Origin: Pseudomonas indica NBRC 103045
GTDB lineage: Bacteria; Pseudomonadota; Gammaproteobacteria; Pseudomonadales; Pseudomonadaceae
Reading direction: 5' to 3'
Length of the DNA: 48,679 nucleotides
Assembly (NCBI RefSeq): GCF_002091635.1
Contig: NZ_BDAC01000034.1
Span: forward strand, 1 to 48,679
Positions 17,183-26,846 of the stretch are shown piece by piece. How positions within the stretch are numbered: the first letter of the stretch is position 1; every line of letters begins with the position of its first letter. The notes under the pieces were generated by a model. It worked only from the letters and a program-made list of their open reading frames with translations. It searched no databases and was not told where the DNA came from. A program made the position numbers and the translations under genes.

Positions 17183-18361
17183 ATGCTGCTTGGCTTGTTC
17201 AATGAAATGCGCGCCGCCAAGGTACCGGTCTCGGTGCGCGAACTGCTCGACCTGATCAATGCGCTCGAACACAAGGTGGTGTTCGCCGACATGGACGAGT
17301 TCTATTTCCTCGCCCGCACCGTCATGGTCAAGGACGAGCGCCACTTCGATAAGTTCGACCGCGCCTTCGGTGCCTATTTCAAAGGCCTGGAGAAGATTGA
17401 CGACTACCTGAAGGCGCTGATCCCCGAAGAATGGCTGCGCAAGGAATTCGAACGCCTGCTGACCGACGAGGAAAAGGCACAGATCCAGAGCCTGGGCGGA
17501 CTGGACAAGCTGATCGAGGAATTCAAGAAGCGCCTCGAAGAGCAGAAGGAGAAGCACGCCGGCGGCAACAAATGGATCGGAACCGGCGGCACCAGCCCAT
17601 TCGGCTCGGGTGGTTTCAACCCCGAGGGCATCCGCGTGGGCGATGCCGGCAAGCGCCAGGGCAAGGCGGTCAAGGTGTGGGACCAACGCGAGTACAAGAA
17701 CCTCGACGACCAGGTCGAGCTGGGCACGCGCAACATCAAGATCGCCTTGCGCCGCCTGCGTAAGTTCGCCCGCGAGGGGGCGGCGGAAGAGCTGGATATC
17801 GACGGCACCATCGATCACACCGCCAAGGACGCCGGCCTGCTGAACATCCAGATGCGCCCGGAACGCCGCAACACGGTAAAGCTCCTGCTGCTACTGGATA
17901 TCGGCGGCTCGATGGACGCCCACGTGAAGGTCTGCGAGGAGCTGTTCTCGGCCTGCAAGACCGAGTTCAAGCACCTGGAGTACTTCTACTTCCACAACTT
18001 CATCTACGAATCGGTGTGGAAGAACAACCTGCGCCGTACCAGCGAACGCACCTCGACCATGGACCTGCTGCACAAGTACGGCCCGGACTACAAGGTGGTG
18101 TTCGTCGGCGACGCGGCCATGGCGCCTTACGAAATCACCCAGGCCGGCGGCAGCGTCGAGCACTGGAACGAAGAAGCCGGCTACGTGTGGATGCAGCGCT
18201 TCATGGAGAAGTACAAGAAGCTCATCTGGATCAACCCGTATCCGAAGGACACCTGGAACTACACCGCCTCGACCAATATCGTCCGCGAGTTGATCCACGA
18301 TCAGATGTTCCCGCTGACGTTGCGCGGCCTGGAAGAAGGCATGCGCTTCCTGTCCAAGTGA
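17183..18361 (+). CDS. CoxE-like VWA-domain protein
   Basis: The 392-residue protein has a helical, charged N-terminal region (a coiled-coil-like stretch near 105-125, IEEFKKRLEEQKEKH). A C-terminal von Willebrand A-like domain carries the MIDAS motif DIGGSMD. These proteins bind a divalent metal and work with a MoxR ATPase, here encoded at 15850. CoxE relatives help insert metal clusters in CO dehydrogenase, but no such enzyme is nearby. GAGG precedes ATG 17183. The stop at 18361 converges with AlaX at 18411, closing the operon. Confidence 0.82.
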   Translation: MLLGLFNEMRAAKVPVSVRELLDLINALEHKVVFADMDEFYFLARTVMVKDERHFDKFDRAFGAYFKGLEKIDDYLKALIPEEWLRKEFERLLTDEEKAQIQSLGGLDKLIEEFKKRLEEQKEKHAGGNKWIGTGGTSPFGSGGFNPEGIRVGDAGKRQGKAVKVWDQREYKNLDDQVELGTRNIKIALRRLRKFAREGAAEELDIDGTIDHTAKDAGLLNIQMRPERRNTVKLLLLLDIGGSMDAHVKVCEELFSACKTEFKHLEYFYFHNFIYESVWKNNLRRTSERTSTMDLLHKYGPDYKVVFVGDAAMAPYEITQAGGSVEHWNEEAGYVWMQRFMEKYKKLIWINPYPKDTWNYTASTNIVRELIHDQMFPLTLRGLEEGMRFLSK

Positions 18362-18410
18362 GCGCCGGACAAGGCGCCATCCCTCGGCGCCTTGCCCTAC
18401 TCCGCTACCG

Positions 18411-19154
18411 TCAGTCCGCCGCGGCCATTTCCGCGAAGCGCAGCACCACCCGGCGGTTGTGCTTGCTCTTCTTCTCGATCTTGTCGCAAACCACCCGGCC
18501 GATTTCGCCGGTGTGCGCGACATGAGTCCCGCCGCAGGGCTGGATATCCACGCCGGGAATCTCGATCACCCTCACCGAATCCCCGAACACCGGCGGCGCG
18601 ACGGATTTGGTCCGCGCCATTTCCAGGATGGCCGCGTATTCCGAGGCGGGCATCCGCTTGGCCAGCACCTCGAAGTCGCACAGGATCAACTCGTTCAGGG
18701 CGTGGGTGATGGCGTCCTTCTCCAGAGTCGATTCCGGCAGATCGAAGTCCAGGCGCCCCTTGTCAGGGGAAATGCTGCAACCGGTCACCGGCGCATCGAT
18801 GATCGAGCAGAGCAGATGCAGGCAGGTGTGCATTTTCATGTGCTGGTAGCGCCGGTCCCAGTCGATGCACCCTTGCAAGGTCTGGCCGACCGCGAAGCGA
18901 TACGGGTCGCAGTCCACCTGATGCCAGATCAGCGAGCGCTGTTCCGGGTCGCGCTGGGTACCGAGCACCATGGCATAGGAGCCGTCGGCCAGGATGAAGT
19001 TGCCGACATCGCCTGGTTGCCCGCCACCGGTGGGATAGAACAGGGTGCGGTCGAGCGCTACGCCGAGATCGCTTACGGCTACCACGTCGGCGGTGAAGGT
19101 GCGCAGGTAAGGCGCATCGTCGAAGAGGCAAAGCGTTTCAAGTCGGGGGTCCAT
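18411..19154 (-). CDS. AlaX-type tRNA-editing hydrolase
   Basis: This 247-residue protein resembles a stand-alone alanyl-tRNA synthetase editing domain of the longer AlaX type. It has GGGQPGD (43-49), HMKMHTCLH with zinc ligands His109 and His113, and CGGTH (Cys207, His211). AlaX hydrolyses wrongly charged Ser- or Gly-tRNA(Ala), and relatives edit non-protein amino acids. ATG 19154 lies one base after the serine acetyltransferase TGA, with GGTGG just upstream, so translation is probably coupled. A GTG at 19163 is an alternative start without a good ribosome site. It is the last gene of the six-gene operon. That position suggests a role in protecting tRNA against a pathway product, which is inference. 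Confidence 0.82.
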   Translation of the reverse strand: MDPRLETLCLFDDAPYLRTFTADVVAVSDLGVALDRTLFYPTGGGQPGDVGNFILADGSYAMVLGTQRDPEQRSLIWHQVDCDPYRFAVGQTLQGCIDWDRRYQHMKMHTCLHLLCSIIDAPVTGCSISPDKGRLDFDLPESTLEKDAITHALNELILCDFEVLAKRMPASEYAAILEMARTKSVAPPVFGDSVRVIEIPGVDIQPCGGTHVAHTGEIGRVVCDKIEKKSKHNRRVVLRFAEMAAAD

Positions 19155-19155
19155 G

Positions 19156-20154
19156 TCAGCCACCTATGGTCGGGATTCGAGGGTCGACGACGCTGCGCAC
19201 CAGGGCATCCAGGCCCGGTGGGCTGAGCAGCGTCACTTCCTGCAACGCGCTGGAAATCCGCAAATTGAGAGGGAAGTTGATCGGGCCATCCATGCCCAGC
19301 GCATCCCAGCGCAAGCGGTATTCGATGTGGTTCTTGTCTTGGCTGGCACGGTCCATGGCGAGGAATGGCAACGCCTGGTGATCGGCATCGACCACCGAGA
19401 TATCGTTGAACTCCAGTTTCTCGCCCAGCAGGAACAGGCGGTCGCTGACCGCGAAGGCGCTGTAGAACCCGGTCCGCTCGGCTGGGTCGCCATGCTTCAG
19501 GGTCTGTACCTGATTGACGATGCTGACCTTGCTGTTCGCCGGGATGTCCTGGGTGATCACGCAAGACGGGCTGATGAACACGTTGTCGCCGATGCGCACG
19601 GGGCCGAGTATCCGCACCCCTGCCCCCACCTCGACGTTGTTGCCCAGCGTCGGGTGACGCTTGGTTTCCGGGTTGTTGGCGATACCCGAGGCGCCCAGGG
19701 TCACGCCGCTGAGGATGTAGCAGTCGTCACCGATCTCGCAGGTCTCGCCGATTACGGTGCCGTAGGCGTGATCGAGCACGAAGCGGCGGCCGATGCGCAC
19801 CGCCGGGTGGATTTCCACCCCCGAGGCGATCTTGCCTTTGTTGGTCAATTTGTGGGCGATGATTTCACGCAGGCCACCCAGGCCATCCTCCAGCATCCAG
19901 ATCTGATGGGCCAGCCGGTAATAAAGAACAGCCTTGAACGAGGCGTAGGCTTCGAAGATGACATCCTCGCGCCCGGCCGATGCCGGATCGCGCGAGGCAT
20001 AGGCTTCGAGATCCTCGGAGACGCGGCTCACCGCCTCCTTCAGAATGCCGTCGAGGTGCCCGAACAGACGCTCCACCTCAGCGAAATCCAACGCATCGAC
20101 CAGATGGTCGAGCAGCCTGTCGTGCACGTGAATCTTATGCAGAAAACCCCACAT
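19156..20154 (-). CDS. Serine O-acetyltransferase with a C-terminal extension
   Basis: The 332-residue protein has the SATase N-terminal helical domain (about 1-105) and a left-handed beta-helix (about 110-215). The CysE active-site pattern EIHPAVRIG...LDHAYGTVIGETCEIGD gives catalytic Asp128-His129. It should acetylate serine to O-acetylserine, the substrate for the PLP enzyme encoded just upstream. About 105 residues (roughly 225-332) follow the usual CysE end. They include an aromatic and acidic stretch (GFYSAFAVSDRLFLLGEKLEF) that I do not recognise. The normal Ile-terminated CysE tail that binds CysK is replaced. AGGGAGG precedes ATG 20154. The gap to the upstream gene is 17 bases. Confidence 0.85.
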   Translation of the reverse strand: MWGFLHKIHVHDRLLDHLVDALDFAEVERLFGHLDGILKEAVSRVSEDLEAYASRDPASAGREDVIFEAYASFKAVLYYRLAHQIWMLEDGLGGLREIIAHKLTNKGKIASGVEIHPAVRIGRRFVLDHAYGTVIGETCEIGDDCYILSGVTLGASGIANNPETKRHPTLGNNVEVGAGVRILGPVRIGDNVFISPSCVITQDIPANSKVSIVNQVQTLKHGDPAERTGFYSAFAVSDRLFLLGEKLEFNDISVVDADHQALPFLAMDRASQDKNHIEYRLRWDALGMDGPINFPLNLRISSALQEVTLLSPPGLDALVRSVVDPRIPTIGG

Positions 20155-20171
20155 ACGCCCTCCCTTGGCTT

Positions 20172-21086
20172 TCAGCTGAAGTAGGACAGATAGGAATCCA
20201 CCGAGTCGTAGATGACGGTCAGGACGACCGCATCCTTTTTTATTTCCTGGGCCAGCTTGGCGATGGCCACCAGGTTGGCCGCGGACGATATGCCCAGGCT
20301 GATGGCATCGCTGCGCATGGTGGTGCGCACCCGTTCGACGCATTCGGCTTTGGAGACTTTCAGCATGCCGTCGAGAATCGAGACGTTGAGGATGCTCGGT
20401 ACGATGCCCACCGACAGCCCCTGAATCTCGTGCGGGGCGTGACGATCGTTGAGCAGGTCACACTCCTCCGGCTCCACGCCGAACACCCGCAGGTCCGGCC
20501 AGCGTGCCTTCAGCGTCTCGCCGATACCGGTGATGTGCCCACCGGTGCCGATGCCGCCGACGAAATAGTCGATGCTCTTCTCGCCGAAGGAACGGATGAT
20601 TTCCTTGGCCGTGGTTTGCCGATGGGTTTCCGGATTGGCCCCGTTGCGCTGCTGGTTGAGCATCACATACTCGGGGTTCTCCAGTTGCATCTCCATGGCT
20701 TTCTGGCCGTGGGAGTTGTTGCCCAGGCGGCTGTCCGACAGCACCACCTCGGCACCGTAGAGCTTGAGCAGCTTTTGTTTCTCCGGGCTGTAGTTGTCCG
20801 GAATCACCAGCACCACCCGATAGCCGAGGATGTTGCCGGCGATGGCCAGACCGATGCCGGTGTTGCCGCCGCTGGGCTCGATGATGGTCTGGCGCTTGCC
20901 GCGCACCAGGATGCCCTTGCGCTCGGCATCCTGGATCATGCCCAGAGCGATGCGCACCTTGTGGCTGCCGCCGGGGTTGAGCGACTCCAGCTTGGCGAAG
21001 ACATTCAGCCCCACTTCTTCGGAGAACGCACCGAGGCGCACGATGGGGGTCTGGCCGATGGCCTGGAGCAAGGAGTTGTAGATCAT
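20172..21086 (-). CDS. Cysteine-synthase-like PLP enzyme (CysK/CysM family, variant)
   Basis: This 304-residue fold-type II PLP enzyme has the Schiff-base lysine Lys43 in NPGGSHKVRIA and the phosphate loop GIGTGGHITG. The substrate-carboxylate loop reads EPSGGNTG instead of EPTSGNTG, and the C-terminal SGERYLS segment is replaced by YDSVDSYLSYF. These changes suggest a different acceptor or sulfur donor from the housekeeping CysK at 13554. Next to the Ub-like/E1 fusion, a thiocarboxylate donor as used by mycobacterial CysM with CysO is plausible. GGAGG lies upstream of ATG 21086. It starts 18 bases after the fusion gene's stop. Confidence 0.85.
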   Translation of the reverse strand: MIYNSLLQAIGQTPIVRLGAFSEEVGLNVFAKLESLNPGGSHKVRIALGMIQDAERKGILVRGKRQTIIEPSGGNTGIGLAIAGNILGYRVVLVIPDNYSPEKQKLLKLYGAEVVLSDSRLGNNSHGQKAMEMQLENPEYVMLNQQRNGANPETHRQTTAKEIIRSFGEKSIDYFVGGIGTGGHITGIGETLKARWPDLRVFGVEPEECDLLNDRHAPHEIQGLSVGIVPSILNVSILDGMLKVSKAECVERVRTTMRSDAISLGISSAANLVAIAKLAQEIKKDAVVLTVIYDSVDSYLSYFS

Positions 21087-21104
21087 CGCGTCGAAGCCCC
21101 TCCG

Positions 21105-22520
<1,416 letters not shown>

Positions 22521-22547
22521 GTACAACTCCTTTTGCAGGGTCGTTGA

Positions 22548-22985
22548 TCAGCAAGAAAATTCCTGGCTACAGACAAAGCCGTCATTCGCCCACTCGAACA
22601 ATTTGGCGCCGCAAGGCCGGGCCTCGCGGACATCCACCACCAGGTACTTCACCGGGTAGATGGGCTGCCCGAGAAACAGCGCCTTGTCTTCGTCCTCTTT
22701 ACTGAAGTAGGCGCCGACGTCCGGGTGCGAGTGGTAGATGACGGTCACCGGGTTATCGCTGCGGAAACTCTTGTTCAGCATCAGCGTGTCAGACACCGAA
22801 AAGGTGTAACCGGTACTCGCCGTGCGCTGATAAATGTCGGGATCGCGCGCATTCAGTTCGTTCTGAATATTCATTCCCTCATGCACGCCGCCATTGGCGA
22901 AGACGAATCCACAACATTCCTCGGGATAGGCACGGGATGCATGGCGATAAATTCGTTCGAGATTTTCTTTATTCAGAAAGTCCAT
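22548..22985 (-). CDS. JAMM/Mov34 (MPN+) metalloprotease
   Basis: This 145-residue protein has the complete JAMM zinc site: Glu23 in PEECCGF and HSHPDVGAYFSKED (His85, His87, Ser95, Asp98). Bacterial JAMM proteins such as Mec+ and QbsD release cysteine from a CysO adduct or trim residues after a carrier's Gly-Gly. Both jobs make sense here: cutting the fusion encoded downstream after Gly87, and freeing the amino-acid product from the carrier. Cysteine content is high (C24, C25, C125, C139, and C145 as the last residue). The ATG lies 2 bases after the exporter's stop codon, so the two are translationally coupled. Confidence 0.88.
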   Translation of the reverse strand: MDFLNKENLERIYRHASRAYPEECCGFVFANGGVHEGMNIQNELNARDPDIYQRTASTGYTFSVSDTLMLNKSFRSDNPVTVIYHSHPDVGAYFSKEDEDKALFLGQPIYPVKYLVVDVREARPCGAKLFEWANDGFVCSQEFSC

Positions 22986-22987
22986 GG

Positions 22988-23947
22988 TTAACCCAAATGC
23001 TCCTTGGCATTTTTCGACAGCAACTTTTCCACCGGTAGTTTGGTGATGGCGAAACCCGCGAGAAGGATTGCGGAATAGGTGGCCAGGTCCGACGAGATGG
23101 GCTGCCCTTCGTACCAGGAGCCGAAGATCACCGCGAACACCGGGAAGATGATGAAAACGAAGGACAGAATGACCGGGCTGAGCCGCTTCAGCAGGATGAA
23201 GTAGGCGATGAAGCCGCCCACCGACGCGATGACGCCCAGGTAGGCCAGGGCCGTCCAGGAGCGCAGGGTCACCGCGCCCAGGTCCGGGCTTTCGAGCCAC
23301 AGGCCGCTGACGAACAGCAGGAATCCGGCCACGCCGATCGGCAGGGTGTTGTAGGTGAGCACGCTGATCGCCGAGCCCTTCTGCTTGGTGATCACGTAGC
23401 AGAAGCCATGCATGATCGCCGCCACCAGGATCGCCGCCACGCCGAAGATACCGGTATGCCCCAGGTGCAACCCCTGGGTCTTGATGATCATGAAGAGGCT
23501 GGCGAAACCGATGGCGATACCAACCATCTGCGAGGTGTAGATCCGCTCTTTCAGGAACATCGACGAGAAGATCAGGATGAACACCGGCATGCTGCTGAAC
23601 AGCAATGCGGTCAATCCGGAAGAAACATGCTGTTCGCCGTAATTGAGCAGGTAATAGGGAATGCTGAAATACGTCAGCGTCACGAACACGAAGAACCCGG
23701 TTTGCTTGCGCGGAAAGAAGATCGGGTCCTGACGCACCAGCGCGAAAATCAGGAACAGCGGAAAAGCGATCAAGAAGCGCAATCCCGCCGACGTCAGCGG
23801 CGGCACACTTTCCACCGCCACCTTGATGCCCAGCCAAGTCGTTCCCCAGCTCAGGCAAACCACCAGAAACAATGCCGCTGTAATCAGTTTTGCTAACCAC
23901 AAATTCTGAGTTTTCTCAGTGTTCCCAATTACAGCGGACATTGGCAT
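22988..23947 (-). CDS. EamA/DMT-family exporter, first gene of the thiocarboxylate operon
   Basis: The 319-residue protein has ten hydrophobic segments in two EamA repeats (LFLVVCLSWGTTWLGIKVAVESVPPL opens the first). E. coli relatives export cysteine and O-acetylserine. As the lead gene of a cysteine-type biosynthetic operon, it probably exports the product or an intermediate; this is inference. ATG 23947 is chosen with AAGGA upstream; ATG 23941 is a close alternative. It is transcribed divergently from the MocR regulator across a gap of about 96 bases holding one copy of a repeated 17-base motif. Confidence 0.83.
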   Translation of the reverse strand: MPMSAVIGNTEKTQNLWLAKLITAALFLVVCLSWGTTWLGIKVAVESVPPLTSAGLRFLIAFPLFLIFALVRQDPIFFPRKQTGFFVFVTLTYFSIPYYLLNYGEQHVSSGLTALLFSSMPVFILIFSSMFLKERIYTSQMVGIAIGFASLFMIIKTQGLHLGHTGIFGVAAILVAAIMHGFCYVITKQKGSAISVLTYNTLPIGVAGFLLFVSGLWLESPDLGAVTLRSWTALAYLGVIASVGGFIAYFILLKRLSPVILSFVFIIFPVFAVIFGSWYEGQPISSDLATYSAILLAGFAITKLPVEKLLSKNAKEHLG

Positions 23948-24007
23948 GATGACAATTCCTTTTTCAGTGGGTGGCAATGACCGTTTACAAGCGGGTTATA
24001 ACCATCT

Positions 24008-24024
24008 ATTGATACAGTGCAAAT
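24008..24024. promoter_or_regulatory. Operator-like motif, imperfect copy
   Basis: ATTGATACAGTGCAAAT matches the perfect palindrome at 24062-24078 at 13 of 17 positions and in the same phase. The two are 54 bases apart, about five helical turns. It lies between the divergent exporter and mocR genes and is a likely binding site for the MocR protein. Confidence 0.5.
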
Positions 24025-24043
24025 CAGGCTATTAGGACGAAAA

Positions 24044-25468
24044 ATGGCTGTCAAACCAATTATTGACACGGTGTCAATACTGCAGAGCGCTCTGGAATCC
24101 GGGCTGGGTGCCAAGTACAAGAAGCTCGCCGAAGCACTGGAAGTGAAGATTCTCGACGGCACCATCGAAGCCGGTGCCAAGCTGCCGCCCCATCGCGCAC
24201 TCGCCGACCGCCTGGGCATCACCATCGGCACGGTGAGCCGGGTCTACGCGGAACTGGAGCGGATGGGCCTGGTGGTGGCGCGGGTCGGCGACGGTACCTT
24301 CGTCCGCCGGCGCGGGCTGGAACGCAAGCGCGACGAGGGTTTCCGCAACTTCATCGATGAGCCCCAGCAGTACTACGACATGAGCCGGAACATGCACATT
24401 CCGGGGCACGAGATCGACTACCTGTCCGAAAGCCTGATGGCCTTCGCCAGCGACCCGAAGACCCTCCAGGACCTGACGTTGTACACGCCGGACGTGGGCC
24501 TGCCGCGCTATCGCATGGCCGGTGCGCGGTGGCTCGGCCACGACAGCTTCGAGCCCCAGGCCGACCAGGTCATCTGCACCAACGGCGGCCAACATGGCCT
24601 GCTGTGCGCCCTGCTCGCCCTGCTCCGCGCCGGTGACACCATTGCCACCGAACAATTGACCTATCCGGGGCTGATCACTGCGGCGCGCTTCCTGGGGATC
24701 AAGATTCTCGGCGTGGACATGGACGAACAGGGCATCATTCCCGCCGCCCTGGAGGAGCTGTGCCGCAGCAACCGGATCTCCGCGCTGTATTGCACCCCGA
24801 CCATCCAGAACCCGACCACCGCCGTGTTGTCACCGCAGCGTCGCGAGGAACTGGCCCGCGTCTGCCGGGACAACAACCTGCTGATCATCGAAGACGAAGC
24901 CCACGGCGTGCTGGTGGAAGACCGCCCATTGCCGCTGACCTGTCATGCCCCGGAGCGAACCATCCTCATCAGCAGTCTGAGCAAGGCGGTAGCGGCGGGA
25001 TTGCGGGTCGGCTATCTGCATGCGCCGAATTCGCTACAGAGCCGGCTGGCGGCCTCGTTGCGGGCGACCTGTTGGATGGCTACGCCCCTGGCCCTGGAAC
25101 TCGCCACCCACTGGATCGACGACGGTACCGCCGACAGGCTGCGCCGCCAGCAGGTGCACGAAATCAGCCGACGCAAGTCGCTGGTGGAAGGCCTGTTGTT
25201 CGGCCTGAACTACCGCACCCACCCGCAGAGCCCGCACTTCTGGATCGAAGTACCCGAGCCCTGGCGCGCCTCGGAGATCGAAGCCGATCTGAAGCAGAAG
25301 AACTACCTGATCACCGCCGCCGAAGCCTTCGCCGTCGGCCGCAGTGCCGTACCGCAGTATGTGCGCGCCAGCGTCAGCAATGCCTCCAGCAATGATCAGC
25401 TGTTGAGCGACGGCTTCCAGGCCCTGGCCAGGACGCTGAAGGAGGAAGCCGGACAGTTCGCCATGTGA
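24044..25468 (+). CDS. MocR-type transcriptional regulator (GntR HTH + aminotransferase fold)
   Basis: This 474-residue protein has an N-terminal GntR winged helix (about 20-85, with the HTH LADRLGITIGTVSRVYAELERMG) joined to a fold-type I aminotransferase-like domain. The PLP lysine is in ISSLSKAVAAGLRVGYL. MocR regulators sense PLP or its amino-acid adducts. Divergent from the exporter-JAMM-E1-PLP operon, it very probably controls that operon. ATG 24044 is chosen with AGGA six bases upstream; a GTG at 24017 would lie inside the operator-like motif. The second, perfect palindrome falls inside the first codons (24062-24078). Confidence 0.85.
   Translation: MAVKPIIDTVSILQSALESGLGAKYKKLAEALEVKILDGTIEAGAKLPPHRALADRLGITIGTVSRVYAELERMGLVVARVGDGTFVRRRGLERKRDEGFRNFIDEPQQYYDMSRNMHIPGHEIDYLSESLMAFASDPKTLQDLTLYTPDVGLPRYRMAGARWLGHDSFEPQADQVICTNGGQHGLLCALLALLRAGDTIATEQLTYPGLITAARFLGIKILGVDMDEQGIIPAALEELCRSNRISALYCTPTIQNPTTAVLSPQRREELARVCRDNNLLIIEDEAHGVLVEDRPLPLTCHAPERTILISSLSKAVAAGLRVGYLHAPNSLQSRLAASLRATCWMATPLALELATHWIDDGTADRLRRQQVHEISRRKSLVEGLLFGLNYRTHPQSPHFWIEVPEPWRASEIEADLKQKNYLITAAEAFAVGRSAVPQYVRASVSNASSNDQLLSDGFQALARTLKEEAGQFAM
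24062..24078. promoter_or_regulatory. Operator-like perfect palindrome
   Basis: ATTGACAC-G-GTGTCAAT is an 8-bp perfect inverted repeat with one central base, located in codons 7-12 of mocR. A related motif occurs 54 bases upstream. Being inside the reading frame suggests a roadblock or looping site for autoregulation. Confidence 0.55.
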
Positions 25469-25506
25469 GGGTGATGGAGAAGCCCTGAACGCCAGGGCAA
25501 CGATGG

Positions 25507-26031
25507 TCAGCGCCAATGTCGCTGCTGCACCTGTTTGCTGCGCCCCATGGAAAAGGGCATGGCCAGCAGCAGGACCAGGCTTTCCACCAGCCAGGCCAAC
25601 AACAAGGCGCACCCCAGCCCCCAGGCGATGGCTTGCGGCGCCAGTAAAACCTGATAGCGATAGGCTCGATAGGTTTCGTCGAGCAATGCGCGATCGGCAT
25701 CGACCAGCACATGCCAGGCCTGCGCATACCAAGGCCCCTGCATGGCCTGCGATTCGCGGTCCAGCAACCGGACCCGCTCCACCAGCCGCCCGATGCTCTG
25801 CGCATCGTTGCGGAAAACCGGATCGTCACTGGCCCGGTAATGGGCCACCAGCGCGTTCAGATCACCATTGAAAAAACGCCGCGCCGTTTCCTCGAACCCG
25901 CTCAACCCCTGCTGCGCCTCCAGCCGGTGCGCCTCCACCCGCTTGGCATAATCATCGATGAACCCCGGAACCTGGACCCCGACCAGCAGCCCCAGGCCGA
26001 ACAGCAGCAGACGCAGATAGCTTCGCAGCAT
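25507..26031 (-). CDS. DUF2937 membrane protein
   Basis: The 174-residue protein has an N-terminal membrane segment (LRLLLFGLGLLVGVQVPGF), a central soluble helical stretch of about 105 residues, and a second membrane segment near 130-155. This pattern and the motif GFIDDYAKRVEAHRLEA fit DUF2937, a family of unknown function. It is the last gene of a probable minus-strand unit with the class II amidotransferase and HIT genes; the gap to the amidotransferase is 9 bases. Confidence 0.7.
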   Translation of the reverse strand: MLRSYLRLLLFGLGLLVGVQVPGFIDDYAKRVEAHRLEAQQGLSGFEETARRFFNGDLNALVAHYRASDDPVFRNDAQSIGRLVERVRLLDRESQAMQGPWYAQAWHVLVDADRALLDETYRAYRYQVLLAPQAIAWGLGCALLLAWLVESLVLLLAMPFSMGRSKQVQQRHWR

Positions 26032-26040
26032 GGATGATCC

Positions 26041-26844
26041 TTATGGTGTCGTCTCGGAAATGGCATCCGGCTCGCGCCGCCCCTGGGCGATGCATTCGCC
26101 GTTGCGCCACAGACTCCAGTCGCCGGGCTGGTAGAGGGACCAGGTTTCGTTGGTGGTCAGCGGTTCGGTGGCCAGCACCGTGACCACGTCGTTCGGCGTG
26201 GTCTCCGCCTGGAAGTCCACGGTGAGTTCGGCATCCTTGAGCCGGGCCGGCCCGAACGGCGCGCGCCGGGTGATGTGTGCCAGCTTGGTGGTGCAGAAGC
26301 TGAACAGCCAGTCGCCATCGCTCAGCAGGCAGTTGAATACGCCTTTGCGGCGATAGTCGGCACAAGCCTCGACCAGCGTCGGCAACAGCGCCTCGACCGG
26401 CACCGGCTCGGGAAAGGTCGAGCGAATCCGATTGAGCAGGTCACAGAAGGCCGCCTCACTGTCGGTATCCCCCACCGGCCGGTAGAACCCCGGCGTGGTG
26501 TCCAGCCCCGCCAACTGGCCGTTATGGGCGAAACACCAGTTGCGCCCCCACAGCTCGCGGATGAAAGGATGGGTATTGGCCAGACAGACGCGCCCGACGT
26601 TGGCCTGGCGGATATGCCCGATCACCACTTCGCTCTTGATCGGATAGCGCTGCACCAGCCGGGCGACTTCCGACTCGGCGCTGGCCGCCGGGTCTTGGAA
26701 CAGGCGCAGCCCCTTGCCTTCGTAGAAGGCGATGCCCCAGCCATCCCGATGCGGGCCGGTACGGCCGCCACGCTGCATCAGCCCGGTGAAGCTGAACACG
26801 ATATCGGTGGGTACGTTGGCGCTCATGCCAAGCAGTTCGCACAT
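26041..26844 (-). CDS. Class II glutamine amidotransferase (YafJ-like)
   Basis: This 267-residue protein begins Met-Cys, so Cys2 becomes the N-terminal nucleophile of the Ntn-hydrolase (GATase II) fold after Met removal. Supporting motifs are HRDGWGIAFYEG, HIRQANVG, NTHPF and FAHNGQL, as in YafJ-like stand-alone domains. Such proteins hydrolyse glutamine or a related gamma-glutamyl amide, but the acceptor is unknown. The ATG at 26844 is 2 bases after the HIT stop. Upstream in-frame starts would remove the essential N-terminal Cys, so this start is well supported. Confidence 0.85.
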   Translation of the reverse strand: MCELLGMSANVPTDIVFSFTGLMQRGGRTGPHRDGWGIAFYEGKGLRLFQDPAASAESEVARLVQRYPIKSEVVIGHIRQANVGRVCLANTHPFIRELWGRNWCFAHNGQLAGLDTTPGFYRPVGDTDSEAAFCDLLNRIRSTFPEPVPVEALLPTLVEACADYRRKGVFNCLLSDGDWLFSFCTTKLAHITRRAPFGPARLKDAELTVDFQAETTPNDVVTVLATEPLTTNETWSLYQPGDWSLWRNGECIAQGRREPDAISETTP

Positions 26845-26846
26845 GG

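Noticed and set aside
22548-22985. JAMM protein as an anti-phage ubiquitin-like conjugation system (E1-E2-JAMM)
   Set aside because: No E2-like gene or nuclease/sensor effector is present, and the cysteine-pathway neighbours give a simpler explanation.
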